From NCBI GenBank assembly GCA_024231855.1, contig JAAEQD010000402.1, forward strand, positions 62,001 to 126,000: a DNA stretch of 64,000 bases. The letters are read 5' to 3'. This stretch comes from Candidatus Zixiibacteriota bacterium (GTDB lineage: Bacteria; Zixibacteria; MSB-5A5; UBA10806; 4484-95). The notes below the pieces were generated by a model. That model worked only from the letters and a program-made list of their open reading frames with translations. It was not told the origin of the DNA and did no database searches. Positions 1-7,859 of the stretch are shown piece by piece (the first letter of the stretch is position 1; each line of letters opens with the position of its first letter). The position numbers and the translations under genes were made by a program.

Positions 1-1
1 T

Positions 2-67
2 TTTCCCGATCTTGACCGTTTTACGTCGGCTTCCCAAAACCGATTTCGTACCGGTGTTGAGTATTGA
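2..67 (+). CDS. C-terminal tail of an upstream gene (partial)
   Basis: The frame starting at base 2 stays open for 21 codons and stops with TGA at 65-67, ending in the residues RFRTGVEY. It lies 33 bases before the next gene in the same direction, so it is probably the end of a co-transcribed gene cut by the window edge. The fragment is too short to assign a family, and it could be chance. Confidence 0.4.
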   Translation, partial: FPDLDRFTSASQNRFRTGVEY

Positions 68-100
68 TCAAAAACGTAAAAATTATAAGGAGTAAATATC

Positions 101-1240
101 ATGAAAATTATCGTACTTGGCGCCGGTCTGGTAGGCGCCCCCATGGCCGTCGATTTGGCAAAGGATTCCGAATTCACAGTCAGCGTAGCGGATTTGAGCA
201 GCCGAGCGTTAACTAAAATCGATAAACAACATCCAATCGAAACTATTCAAAGGGATCTATCCAAGCCGAAAAACGTAAAGGCTCTGGTGGACGGTTTCGA
301 CATTGTAGTCAACGCGGTTCCCGGATTCATGGGATTTCAAACTCTGAAGAGCATAATCGAAGCGGGCAAGGATGTAATCGATATCGCCTTCTTCCCGGAA
401 GATCCATTCCAACTCGATGAACTGGCCAAGGAGAAAGGTGTTACCGCGGTCGTCGATTGCGGCGTGGCGCCGGGGATGAGCAATATTCTGATCGGACATG
501 TAGACTCTCTACTGGATAAAACAGAAGAAATTCTAATATATGTCGGCGGCCTGCCGGAAATCCGTGAATGGCCGTACGAGTATAAAGCGCCCTTCTCTTC
601 AATCGACGTTATTGAAGAGTATATCCGCCCCGCGCGATATGTGGAAAACGGGCAGTTGGTCGTTCGTCCGGCATTGTCGGAACCGGAGCTTATCGATTTT
701 CCGGACGTTGGTACTCTTGAAGTCTTCAATACGGACGGGCTGCGTAGCCTGGCCAGGACGATAAATGCCCCAAACATGAAAGAGAAAACGATGCGCTACC
801 CGGGCCATATCGAAAAAATGCGCGTGCTTAGGGAGACCGGATTTTTCTCTCAGGACGAAATCGATATCAATGGAACCAGGATACGCCCGATTGATCTCAC
901 TTCGAAACTTCTTTTCCCGAAATGGGAATACTCACAAGGCGAAGCAGACATTACCGTTATGCAAGTCACGGTGGAAGGCGTTAGATCCGGACAGAGGCTA
1001 CGATACAAATATGATCTCCTTGATCGCTATGATGCCGTTACCGAAACCTTATCAATGGCTCGCACCACAGGTTACACGGCGACTATGGCTGTCAGATTAT
1101 TGGCCAACGGAATGTATTCCCGGAAGGGACTGTCCGCTCCGGAACAAATTGGCAGACATCAGGAGTGCGTGGAGTTTCTCTTGAATGGCCTTAGAGACAG
1201 AGGCGTTGTCTACAAAGAGACGATCGATGAAATATCCTAA
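101..1240 (+). CDS. Saccharopine dehydrogenase-family oxidoreductase
   Basis: Predicted cytoplasmic NAD(P)-dependent oxidoreductase of 379 residues. The N-terminus has the Rossmann dinucleotide motif GAGLVGAP at residues 7-14. It is followed by the family's VDCGVAPGMSNI segment near residues 118-129 and a C-terminal catalytic/dimer domain. This is the architecture of saccharopine dehydrogenase, lysine 6-dehydrogenase and carboxynorspermidine synthase, and the length is normal for the group. The start is supported by AAGGAG 8 bases upstream. It may be co-transcribed with a gene ending at base 67. Substrate (saccharopine, lysine or a polyamine precursor) cannot be decided from sequence alone; a role in lysine metabolism is an inference. 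Confidence 0.85.
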   Translation: MKIIVLGAGLVGAPMAVDLAKDSEFTVSVADLSSRALTKIDKQHPIETIQRDLSKPKNVKALVDGFDIVVNAVPGFMGFQTLKSIIEAGKDVIDIAFFPEDPFQLDELAKEKGVTAVVDCGVAPGMSNILIGHVDSLLDKTEEILIYVGGLPEIREWPYEYKAPFSSIDVIEEYIRPARYVENGQLVVRPALSEPELIDFPDVGTLEVFNTDGLRSLARTINAPNMKEKTMRYPGHIEKMRVLRETGFFSQDEIDINGTRIRPIDLTSKLLFPKWEYSQGEADITVMQVTVEGVRSGQRLRYKYDLLDRYDAVTETLSMARTTGYTATMAVRLLANGMYSRKGLSAPEQIGRHQECVEFLLNGLRDRGVVYKETIDEIS

Positions 1241-1293
1241 GCGGTAAGTATCGACGGAAACCCTGTGGATCTAGCGGTCCAAAGTTTATGTGG

Positions 1294-1317
1294 GCGGCAG
1301 GCGTTCTCGTCTGCCGC
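1294..1317. terminator. GC-rich hairpin after the saccharopine dehydrogenase-like gene
   Basis: GCGGCAG at 1294-1300 pairs with CTGCCGC at 1311-1317 around a short loop, 53 bases after the upstream stop codon. There is no T-run on either strand, so it may be a weak or Rho-assisted terminator or a dispersed palindrome. Confidence 0.35.
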
Positions 1318-1325
1318 TATAAAAA

Positions 1326-1437
1326 AAGCTCCCCCAATTGGACGAGTTTCGTAACTTTTTAAGGTATTCCGGGCGGGATTTACATAGCGAATTAGTTAAT
1401 CTCGGTATATTTTAATCGAAGACATTAGATTATTTCA
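1326..1437. repeat. Intergenic repeat, copy A (partial)
   Basis: About 110 bases that closely match 4330-4438. Shared blocks include TTGGACGAGTTTCG, CTTTTTAAGG/CTTTTGAGG, GAATTAG.T.ATCTC and CATATTTTAAT/TATATTTTAAT. Both copies run up to, or into, the stop codon of a leftward gene that encodes a C-terminal sorting domain. Copy A lacks the promoter half found in copies B, C and D. Confidence 0.7.
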
Positions 1438-2629
1438 ATAATATCATCTTCTTGGCTTTAGTGTAATCGCCCGCATGGATGCGATAGAAATAAACGCCGG
1501 ATGGATTATGTTCGGCATACCATGTTATTTGATATTCTCCAGCGGGCTGCTTAGCTTGTATAAGTGTTTCAATTTTATGTCCTAGAAGATCAAATATGCT
1601 TATAGTCACAACGGCCGGTTCTGAAAGATTATATTTAATCGTTGTAGAGGCGTTAAACGGATTTGGGTAATTCTGGCTTAATATAAAGCGCTCAGGCAAT
1701 ATACTGAACTCTTTGATGTTAATAATCTGGTCATAGAAGATTGCTCCCATATCGGCGATTGTGCCATCGGGATCATCTGGCGATTCAGGATCGCCGGCAT
1801 CAATGCAGGGTGAACCGAAAGTCAGGTAGAAATCGCCGAATTCGGGATCGACAAGTAAAGGATCTTCAGAAATCTCACCCGTTCCGGGAGACGGCGTGAA
1901 TGGGATTGGATCGCCGGAATATCCTTCATAATAATTCCCTTGAACATTATTCCAGACATCGTTATAGGATATCAGAACCGGTGTATCACGATGTTTGAAA
2001 ATGCCGTATCGACCATTTTCATTAATGATGTTATTTCTTATAAATACTACACCGCCGCCAGACCAATCATTGTAGCCATCCCGGCCATTGCCATATATCG
2101 TATTGTTTGTCAGATACGTCGTCCCAAGATAGGGATCGAAACCATCATAAATATTATCGCTTATGATATTGTGTTCCACATAAGTTATCCCGCCAAAATC
2201 ATTCCAAACATCAATACCATGGCCGTTATCTTTGACATGGCAATACCTGACAGTTTTTGCTCCTACAGAAGAAGTCGGATTCATAAAGATTCCGATATTG
2301 CCCGGAGAACTGCCATCCTGACGGCTATTCTGTACCGTAAATCCTTCAATCATAAAAGTGTTGATATTGACAGCTTTGACGACATCATTTTGTCCCTGGC
2401 CATCAATAATCGTATTTGTCATTCCCGAGCCGATCAGGTTGACCCCCTCGGCCATCTGTACGTTTTCGTAATATGTACCGGGCTCAACCATAACCGTATC
2501 GCCGGGATTGCACGCGTCAATACCCTGCTGAATAGTTGGATAATCATCCGGTATGTTGATAATTGTCGCCGAAACGGTTAAACAAAAAGTAGCCGCAACA
2601 GCTATTGTGAGTATTGCTATAGAGCGCAT
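1430..2629 (-). CDS. Exported right-handed beta-helix protein with C-terminal sorting domain
   Basis: Predicted exported protein of about 399 residues. It starts with a signal peptide (MRSIAILTIAVAATFCLTV). A pectate-lyase-like parallel beta-helix follows, recognisable from the opening IPDDYPTIQQGIDA and regularly spaced turns such as IIDGQGQND and YLTNNTIYGNG. The last ~85 residues are an FlgD-like/Por-type sorting domain with NYPNPFNAS, GVYFYR and a basic KKMILLK end. The ATG at 2629 is preferred over an upstream TTG because AAAGGA sits six bases before it. Such helices often bind or cleave polysaccharide, but I see no clear catalytic cluster, so the ligand is unknown. A TTGACA-N16-TATATT promoter lies about 70 bases upstream. 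Confidence 0.85.
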   Translation of the reverse strand: MRSIAILTIAVAATFCLTVSATIINIPDDYPTIQQGIDACNPGDTVMVEPGTYYENVQMAEGVNLIGSGMTNTIIDGQGQNDVVKAVNINTFMIEGFTVQNSRQDGSSPGNIGIFMNPTSSVGAKTVRYCHVKDNGHGIDVWNDFGGITYVEHNIISDNIYDGFDPYLGTTYLTNNTIYGNGRDGYNDWSGGGVVFIRNNIINENGRYGIFKHRDTPVLISYNDVWNNVQGNYYEGYSGDPIPFTPSPGTGEISEDPLLVDPEFGDFYLTFGSPCIDAGDPESPDDPDGTIADMGAIFYDQIINIKEFSILPERFILSQNYPNPFNASTTIKYNLSEPAVVTISIFDLLGHKIETLIQAKQPAGEYQITWYAEHNPSGVYFYRIHAGDYTKAKKMILLK

Positions 2630-2636
2630 AACCAAT

Positions 2637-2832
2637 CCTTTGCTTAAGGTTCTTGTGTTAGATCAAAGATGTCGGATTCAAATACTTTCTAAATGCAATA
2701 TAATTCAGTAATATTTTGTGTCAATGATTATCTTTATACGGTGTGGTCGCTTAGGTTTATTAACCGGCAATACTGATGTAAGGAGTACAAGCAAAGCTCC
2801 CCGGGTTGGACGAGTTTCGCAACTTTTTAACT
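2637..2832 (-). repeat. Intergenic repeat, copy B, carrying a promoter
   Basis: About 195 bases closely matching 4163-4370 and, over its promoter half, 20530-20680. Shared blocks include GATCAAAGATGTCGGA, GCAATATAAT, GTCAATG.TTATCTTTA, GGTGTGGTCGCTTAG and CTCCCCG. Read leftward, it ends just before the start codon of the beta-helix gene and supplies its promoter. Confidence 0.75.
2697..2724 (-). promoter_or_regulatory. Promoter TTGACA-N16-TATATT for the beta-helix gene
   Basis: On the minus strand TTGACA is at 2724-2719 and TATATT at 2702-2697, with a 16-base spacer. The same boxes and spacer recur at 4233-4260, 20569-20596 and, on the plus strand, 21157-21184. Confidence 0.65.
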
Positions 2833-2975
2833 AGGAATCCTGAAATTTGGCCAAACTTAATGCTTTGTTTTAACAAGTAACCCACGAGTAGGGTGGATTA
2901 ATGACGAACTCGGCTGGTCGTTTAATTATACTCACCCCACAACAGAGATCCCGGTCTGTAGTACCGGCAATAATC

Positions 2976-4103
2976 CTACCTGACAGAATGATAACGACCC
3001 TCAAAACCTTTCTTCGAAAAAACGATTTGCCAAAGATGATTATGTCTAGCCCTGGAAGATCCGGCCCCGCGCAATAAGAAATGGTCCCACATTCTTTTAA
3101 ATCTATTGTCATAGTCGTTTTTAATTTTATCCCAGTTCTTTTCGAAATTTTGATGCCAGGCCATTGCGGTTTTGTCGTAATCAGGACCAAAATTATGCCA
3201 ATCCTCAAGAGTAAATAATCCTTCGGCGGCATTGGTTACTTGCTTTGCCGAAGGCGTAATAGAATTCGGGAAAATGTATTTTGCCGACCATGGATCCGGA
3301 TAAGTTAGGGACCTATCGCTCCCTATTGTATGCAGCAAAAATAATCCGCCATCTTCTAGGCATCTATCAACCGTTCTCATATAGGTCCTGTAATTCTTTA
3401 ATCCTACATGTTCAAACATCCCAATAGAAACAATAGCATCAAACTTTTCGTTTACATCTCTATAATCCTGGAATCTTATTTCAACCGGCAATCCCTGACA
3501 GAGTTCTTTGGCAAATACAACCTGCTCTTTTGATACTGTAACTCCTACAACGCTGACATCGAAATTAGTAGCGGCATAATTCGCGAATCCCCCCCATCCA
3601 CAACCGATATCTAATATTTTCATGCCGGACTTCAGATTTAACTTTCGACATGTAAGATCAAGCTTCGATTCCTGGGCGTCATCCAAATTATCAGAATTTT
3701 TCCAATAACCGCAGGAATATATCATTCGTTTATCCAGCATGTAAGTATACAATTTATTGCCAAGGTCATAATGTCGTTTCCCGATCTCGAAGGCTCGTGC
3801 CTTTTTCTGCAAGTTAAACAGTTTAGCCTTTAATACACTTATAAAAACATCTCTACCACGAACCTTTTCTTGCAGTTGCGCATTTAGAATTTTATAATAA
3901 AATTCATCAAGCCTATCACAATCCCACCAACCGTCCATATATGATTCGCCCAGCCCCAATGAAGCGTGGGCAAAAACCCTGCGATAAAACTCTTTATTGT
4001 GAATCTTTATATCCCAGGGATTATCCCCATCGATTTTTATATCAGCATAGTCTAAAATCTTTTGGAAGGTTTGCTGTAATTTATTTCCCTTTAGTTTACT
4101 CAT
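2976..4103 (-). CDS. cfa: Cyclopropane-fatty-acyl-phospholipid synthase
   Basis: Transfers a methylene group from S-adenosylmethionine to cis double bonds of membrane phospholipid acyl chains. The 375-residue protein matches the family end to end: HYDLGNKLY, the SAM loop LDIGCGWGGF, VSIGMFEHVG, LLHTIG, DPW..KYIFPN and LWQIVFSKKG. The bicarbonate-binding Cys, Glu, His and Tyr positions known from the E. coli enzyme appear conserved. The residue aligning by eye with E. coli Cys354 is Gly; that Cys is, to my knowledge, not strictly required. I place the start at the ATG at 4103 (MSKLKGN), with GGGA upstream, rather than at a TTG eight codons earlier. It sits between exported-protein genes behind the repeat-borne promoter at 4233-4260. 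Confidence 0.95.
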   Translation of the reverse strand: MSKLKGNKLQQTFQKILDYADIKIDGDNPWDIKIHNKEFYRRVFAHASLGLGESYMDGWWDCDRLDEFYYKILNAQLQEKVRGRDVFISVLKAKLFNLQKKARAFEIGKRHYDLGNKLYTYMLDKRMIYSCGYWKNSDNLDDAQESKLDLTCRKLNLKSGMKILDIGCGWGGFANYAATNFDVSVVGVTVSKEQVVFAKELCQGLPVEIRFQDYRDVNEKFDAIVSIGMFEHVGLKNYRTYMRTVDRCLEDGGLFLLHTIGSDRSLTYPDPWSAKYIFPNSITPSAKQVTNAAEGLFTLEDWHNFGPDYDKTAMAWHQNFEKNWDKIKNDYDNRFKRMWDHFLLRGAGSSRARHNHLWQIVFSKKGFEGRYHSVR

Positions 4104-4162
4104 AACAATCCCGATCTGTTGGATCAATTAATTCTGTTTATTATTAGAATTAATAAAGAGCG

Positions 4163-4438
4163 CGTAACCAGCCCTCTGCTTATGGTCTTTGTGTCAGATC
4201 AAAGATGTCGGACTAAAATTCTGTCTTAATGCAATATAATACGCCAATAATAGGTGTCAATGGTTATCTTTATACGGTGTGGTCGCTTAGATTTGTTAAC
4301 CGAAAACTCGATGTAAGGCATACTATACGAAGTTCCCCGGATTGGACGAGTTTCGCAGCCTTTTGAGGTGTTCCGAACAAGAATCGTTTCATGAATTAGC
4401 TGATCTCAGCATATTTTAATTACAGATTATAGATTATT
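4163..4438 (-). repeat. Intergenic repeat, copy C (most complete)
   Basis: A composite of about 275 bases between the subtilase stop and the cfa start. Bases 4163-4370 match copy B and 4330-4438 match copy A, overlapping in the TTGGACGAGTTTCG block. It is therefore the fullest version of the module. It contains the promoter at 4233-4260. Confidence 0.75.
4233..4260 (-). promoter_or_regulatory. Promoter TTGACA-N16-TATATT for cfa
   Basis: On the minus strand TTGACA is at 4260-4255 and TATATT at 4238-4233, with a 16-base spacer. It lies inside repeat copy C about 130 bases before the cfa start. Confidence 0.65.
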
Positions 4439-6257
4439 TTATCAGGCTCATCTTCATCATCTCAGTGTAATCCCCTGCTTGAAGTTTGTAGAAATAAATC
4501 CCCGATGAGAAACCGGCGGCATTCCAATTCACTGTATACCTACCGGCTGATTGTTTAGAATTAATCAGAGACGTGACTTTCTTTCCAAGTAGATCAAAGA
4601 TTTCGATAGAGACAAAAGAAGCTTCGGGCAAGTCGAATGAGATTGTGGTTTCGCAATTAAAAGGGTTTGGGTAGTTTTGGCACAAGACATAGGAAGAAGG
4701 AAGATTACTACTGTTGATGACATTAGTTCCCTCCAGCGCCGCGCGAATATTTGGCATCGGGCCAATTTTCTGGGTGATTGGAAATTCCCCCGCCTGCTGA
4801 GGCGAGCCGGTATCTACTAATATTGTCCGCATGGCAGCAGGATCGATGACTGAACCGGTTTGAACCTCCATGACGCTTTCGTAAATCGCAATCGCGGAGG
4901 CTACGATTGGAGCCGCTCCTGATGTTCCGCCAAATTCGTCAATGTAATAGTAATCCGGGCCTTCGCTTTCATAGTACCATCCATAGCCGGTGGTCATTAC
5001 CCGTTCGCCCCAGCCCTGAAGATCCACGCGTGACCCATAATTGGAGAATTCGAGACGGGAACGTTCGGTATCCGAACCGCCAAATTCCGATGGCGCGGCG
5101 CCGGCCCCGACTATTATAGCCCCGGAGTGGTTCTCCGGTAAAAACGGCGCGTGACCCTGATTATAAATCGGATCATCAAGATCCTCAAAACCATTGCCGG
5201 AAGCCTCGACAACATGGATGCCGTTTCCGATCGCGGCGATAATCGCGTCATAGTTGGGCTGATCCCATTCGATATTCGTGAAGCCTTCCCCAGGTCCCCA
5301 GGTTTGCAGTTCAATGAGAATTATATCTCCTTCCGAAAGCTGAGTTGTGGCATACTCAATGGCAACATAAGGAATCCAGACGTTATTAAGATAGCATGGC
5401 GCGACAGCCGCTGAAGCTCCGTAAGAAGCTCCGGTCGTGCCCCAACCGTTATTAAGGCTTACCATCTCACCAAGCACAGCGGTCCCATGACTTGGGCCAT
5501 ATCCCCAAGCGCTCCATGTATAGCCCTCGGGAACCCACCATTGAAAGAGCGGCAAATCGTGATGGTTACTATTCCAGTTAAATTCAATATCGCAGATCGC
5601 AACATTGTCGCCGGTTCCTCCAGCCAATGACCAGGCCCATTCCGCATCGATACCGGTAGCGGCAGGATTCAGATAACCCTGAAGGTTTTGGTAGTTATCA
5701 GGCAATGGTGGCGGTGGTGGTAAATATATCGGTCGAGCTATTTCGACATCGGTTAATGTATTAAGACGGTTAATCCAAAATTCAGTTTTCTCCTGTTCAG
5801 AGATAGTTAGAATGAAGTAGTTGTTCAGATCGGCAATTTTGCGGCCCAGATTATTTTCAGCGGTAGCTCGCATTTCATCGATAGTTTCCTCATCAGCACC
5901 GGTCGCCCGAAACCAGATTCCTCCCTCTAAGTTAATAGCCTCCAACAGTCTGAGCGCTTGTTGTGATTTTAAGGCCGATCCCAGGCGATCAACGGGATAC
6001 CCATTAGCATCAATACCTATATCAAGATCATCTATAAATTTCACGCTGATATTGTTCCTATCATGCCTTTCATCCATGACTATTCCAAACGGTTTTTCCG
6101 CGATATTACGAGGTTTCAATTGCGCGCTATTGGCCCCACCGCATATAAAAGCCAGCATTATGAGTATGATGCTTAATACATGGAAGCGTTTTAAAGTTTT
6201 GAAGCAAAATATAGATGATATGTTAAATCCCGGGTAGTGAGGAGGTACTTTTTCCAT
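4434..6257 (-). CDS. Exported subtilisin-like serine peptidase (S8) with C-terminal sorting domain
   Basis: Predicted exported endopeptidase of 607 residues. A basic leader and hydrophobic stretch at about 25-46 act as signal peptide. A propeptide-like region follows to about 190, then a diverged S8 domain with Asp223 (AICDIEFN), His257 (SHGTAVLG), oxyanion Asn355 (SGNGF) and nucleophile Ser446 (GGTSGAAP). The C-terminal ~85 residues carry NYPNPFNCE and GIYFYK and end in MKMSLIK, the FlgD-like/Por-type sorting domain. AGGAG five bases before the ATG supports the start. The Asp motif is unusual (DIEF rather than D-S/T-G), so substrate preference cannot be guessed. The gene has its own promoter at 6323-6350. 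Confidence 0.87.
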   Translation of the reverse strand: MEKVPPHYPGFNISSIFCFKTLKRFHVLSIILIMLAFICGGANSAQLKPRNIAEKPFGIVMDERHDRNNISVKFIDDLDIGIDANGYPVDRLGSALKSQQALRLLEAINLEGGIWFRATGADEETIDEMRATAENNLGRKIADLNNYFILTISEQEKTEFWINRLNTLTDVEIARPIYLPPPPPLPDNYQNLQGYLNPAATGIDAEWAWSLAGGTGDNVAICDIEFNWNSNHHDLPLFQWWVPEGYTWSAWGYGPSHGTAVLGEMVSLNNGWGTTGASYGASAAVAPCYLNNVWIPYVAIEYATTQLSEGDIILIELQTWGPGEGFTNIEWDQPNYDAIIAAIGNGIHVVEASGNGFEDLDDPIYNQGHAPFLPENHSGAIIVGAGAAPSEFGGSDTERSRLEFSNYGSRVDLQGWGERVMTTGYGWYYESEGPDYYYIDEFGGTSGAAPIVASAIAIYESVMEVQTGSVIDPAAMRTILVDTGSPQQAGEFPITQKIGPMPNIRAALEGTNVINSSNLPSSYVLCQNYPNPFNCETTISFDLPEASFVSIEIFDLLGKKVTSLINSKQSAGRYTVNWNAAGFSSGIYFYKLQAGDYTEMMKMSLIK

Positions 6258-6322
6258 TATATACTCCTATGATTTTCCTAACTTTAAAGTTGATTTGAAG
6301 CCAGAAAGATCTACACTTTTGA

Positions 6323-6350
6323 AATATAACATTTTTTCACCATTAGTCAA
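6323..6350 (-). promoter_or_regulatory. Promoter TTGACT-N16-TATATT for the subtilase gene
   Basis: On the minus strand TTGACT is at 6350-6345 and TATATT at 6328-6323, with a 16-base spacer, about 65 bases before the start codon. The -10 box and spacer equal those of the other exported-protein genes, although the surrounding sequence is not the repeat. Confidence 0.6.
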
Positions 6351-7018
6351 ATGGCTATTTGATAGGACGGCTGGCCCATCCGCTTGCGGCGGGATTTCTC
6401 AAGCGGGAAAACCCTGCGGAAGACAATAATAGCTCCCCTCAGCATTAATAATTGGAACCAACTAACTCAAAATTTAAAGTATGTTTGCGCAATTAGAACG
6501 CTGTTGTAGTTAGAATAAAATGATTAGTTTTGTAATTTGAGATTAGTACAGTATTTACAGTATATTTATTCCTACTGGTATATGTACTAAACCAGGTTAA
6601 TCGGTTGATTGCAATGGATTACATGTGACCAGTTTAGACAGTTTCATATAATACTAACTATCCCTTCTATTATTATAAATCATTATTATGATGTAGCATG
6701 CTTTAGCAAAGGATACGATTTGGCTAATTTAGTCGAATTTTACAAGAGAAGTAAAAGACTTCAATCCGCATTATCTTTAGAGTCCTTTTGCCGGTGAACA
6801 TTAAAACTATAATAGGTTTTTTAGGCTTTAATAGCAAAGATAATTAATATTGTTTCTAAAGTCGTTAATTATAATGAATTTATTACTTTGAACTGCCCTT
6901 ATAGCTATCGTGGAATTATCATACATAATAATTCACAAGCATGTTAAACAACGAACTTATCCGTTTGATTAACTTCCAAATGGGTTAACTAACTTAACTT
7001 ACTATCAGATAGACGGAT
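6351..7018. other. Long AT-rich intergenic stretch at the left edge of the accessory island
   Basis: No convincing gene. A palindrome CCGCTTG (6380-6386)/CAAGCGG (6400-6406) lies in a short GC-rich patch. Beyond about 6430 the composition becomes strongly AT-rich and stays so to about 17.9 kb. TTATCCGT (6957-6964) and ACGGATAA (7013-7020) form an 8-base inverted repeat beside the terminator. I see no integrase gene or attachment site. Confidence 0.5.
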
Positions 7019-7046
7019 AAAAAAAGGAAACCAGTTTGGTTTCCTT
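7019..7046 (-). terminator. Intrinsic terminator of the two-peptide operon
   Basis: A perfect 9-base stem AAGGAAACC (7024-7032)/GGTTTCCTT (7038-7046) has a 5-base loop. Read leftward it is followed by an unbroken T-run at 7025-7019. A second hairpin, GGCATTTT/AAAATGCC at 7053-7073, precedes it. Both follow the stop codon at 7103. Confidence 0.85.
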
Positions 7047-7102
7047 GGGATAGGCATTTTAACGGAAAATGCCGTTGCGATAATGGTGTTGTCAGCCTAG
7101 TA

Positions 7103-7315
7103 TTAATGCCTGTTTGAATTACCATTCAAGCCGGTATTAATCCTAAGAGTTGGGAAGCCAGAAGGATTGAAATGATCAAAATCCGATCTTTGCCTGTGAT
7201 TCAGTGGATAAGAAGATCGAGTTTTCGGCCAATATTCATCGCCGAGTTCCTCACGAGTGGCGCTAATTAAAGAGCCCTCATCACTCCACTTAAATACCTT
7301 TGCCAATTTTTTCAT
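7103..7315 (-). CDS. Small basic hypothetical protein (70 aa)
   Basis: Unrecognised 70-residue protein starting MKKLAKVFKWSDEGSLI and ending LRINTGLNGNSNRH. It has no signal peptide or membrane segment. The middle is polar with Ser, Arg, Asp and Pro, and it has no cysteine. GAGGT lies six bases before the ATG. It is 46 bases downstream of a second small gene and 30 bases before a strong terminator, so the pair looks like a real two-gene transcript. A peptide precursor, toxin or regulator are all possible; nothing in the sequence picks one. Confidence 0.55.
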   Translation of the reverse strand: MKKLAKVFKWSDEGSLISATREELGDEYWPKTRSSYPLNHRQRSDFDHFNPSGFPTLRINTGLNGNSNRH

Positions 7316-7361
7316 CCGGTTACCTCGCTTAAGTTTATGGTTATCTCCAACTTGGAGCAGT

Positions 7362-7559
7362 CTAAAGGATTATTGAAATCTTCACTCGTTCGCTCAATGT
7401 TACGGAGTAAACGGTATCCATTTTAGTGCTGAAAAATATTGTGAAGGCGATCATTATTACCAAAATCATTGTTAAAAACAAGGTATTGGGAGAAATGAAT
7501 ATCTTTTTCAAAATCATTATTATCTTGGAATACATTGTTTTCATGAACGGGTTTTCCAT
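7362..7559 (-). CDS. Small single-pass membrane protein (65 aa)
   Basis: Unrecognised 65-residue protein. A short basic N-terminal part is followed by one hydrophobic helix at about residues 27-45 (TLFLTMILVIMIAFTIFFS) and a polar tail ending VKISIIL. It has one of the best ribosome binding sites in the window: CAAGGAGG with four bases to the ATG. It is the first gene of a leftward two-gene unit. It is divergent from the cupin/FkbH/ABC operon, with about 300 bases between the two starts. Function unknown; the size and single helix fit a membrane regulator or toxin-like peptide, but this is only inference. Confidence 0.65.
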   Translation of the reverse strand: MENPFMKTMYSKIIMILKKIFISPNTLFLTMILVIMIAFTIFFSTKMDTVYSVTLSERVKISIIL

Positions 7560-7789
7560 GCGGCCTCCTTGAAAGAATTCTTATATATTGTATAACGATT
7601 GAGAGGCGGAAAAAGTTTCCAAAAATAACAAATTATAAAAATATATATTTTCTTCAGAATAGAATTAATTAATAAAAAGCGGAATATTTCATTTATAGTG
7701 TATTCGCTTTATTGTAAAGAAGTTTAGATGCCAATATCGGTATCTAAGGTAATAATTATACTGCTTCGATAATTAATATAAAAAAATAG

Positions 7790-7818
7790 TTGCATATCGG
7801 GATTGTGATGCGTATAAT
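7790..7818 (+). promoter_or_regulatory. Promoter TTGCAT-N17-TATAAT of the island operon
   Basis: TTGCAT at 7790-7795 and a consensus TATAAT at 7813-7818 are separated by 17 bases. Transcription would start about 35 bases before the ATG at 7860. The region 7560-7789 between the divergent genes shows no other clear signal. Confidence 0.6.
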
Positions 7819-7859
7819 AAATTATATCAAGTTAAAAGATAAGTGAAGCAGGCATTAAA

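Noticed and set aside
1294-1317. Strong intrinsic terminator
   Set aside because: The stem is good but no T-run follows on either strand, so it is listed only as a weak candidate.
1940-2581. 213-residue open frame antisense to the beta-helix gene
   Set aside because: Composition is an Ile-rich shadow and it lacks a ribosome site, while the opposite strand has clear domains.
6609-6797. 62-residue open frame in the AT-rich gap
   Set aside because: No ribosome site, no recognisable motif and unusual composition.
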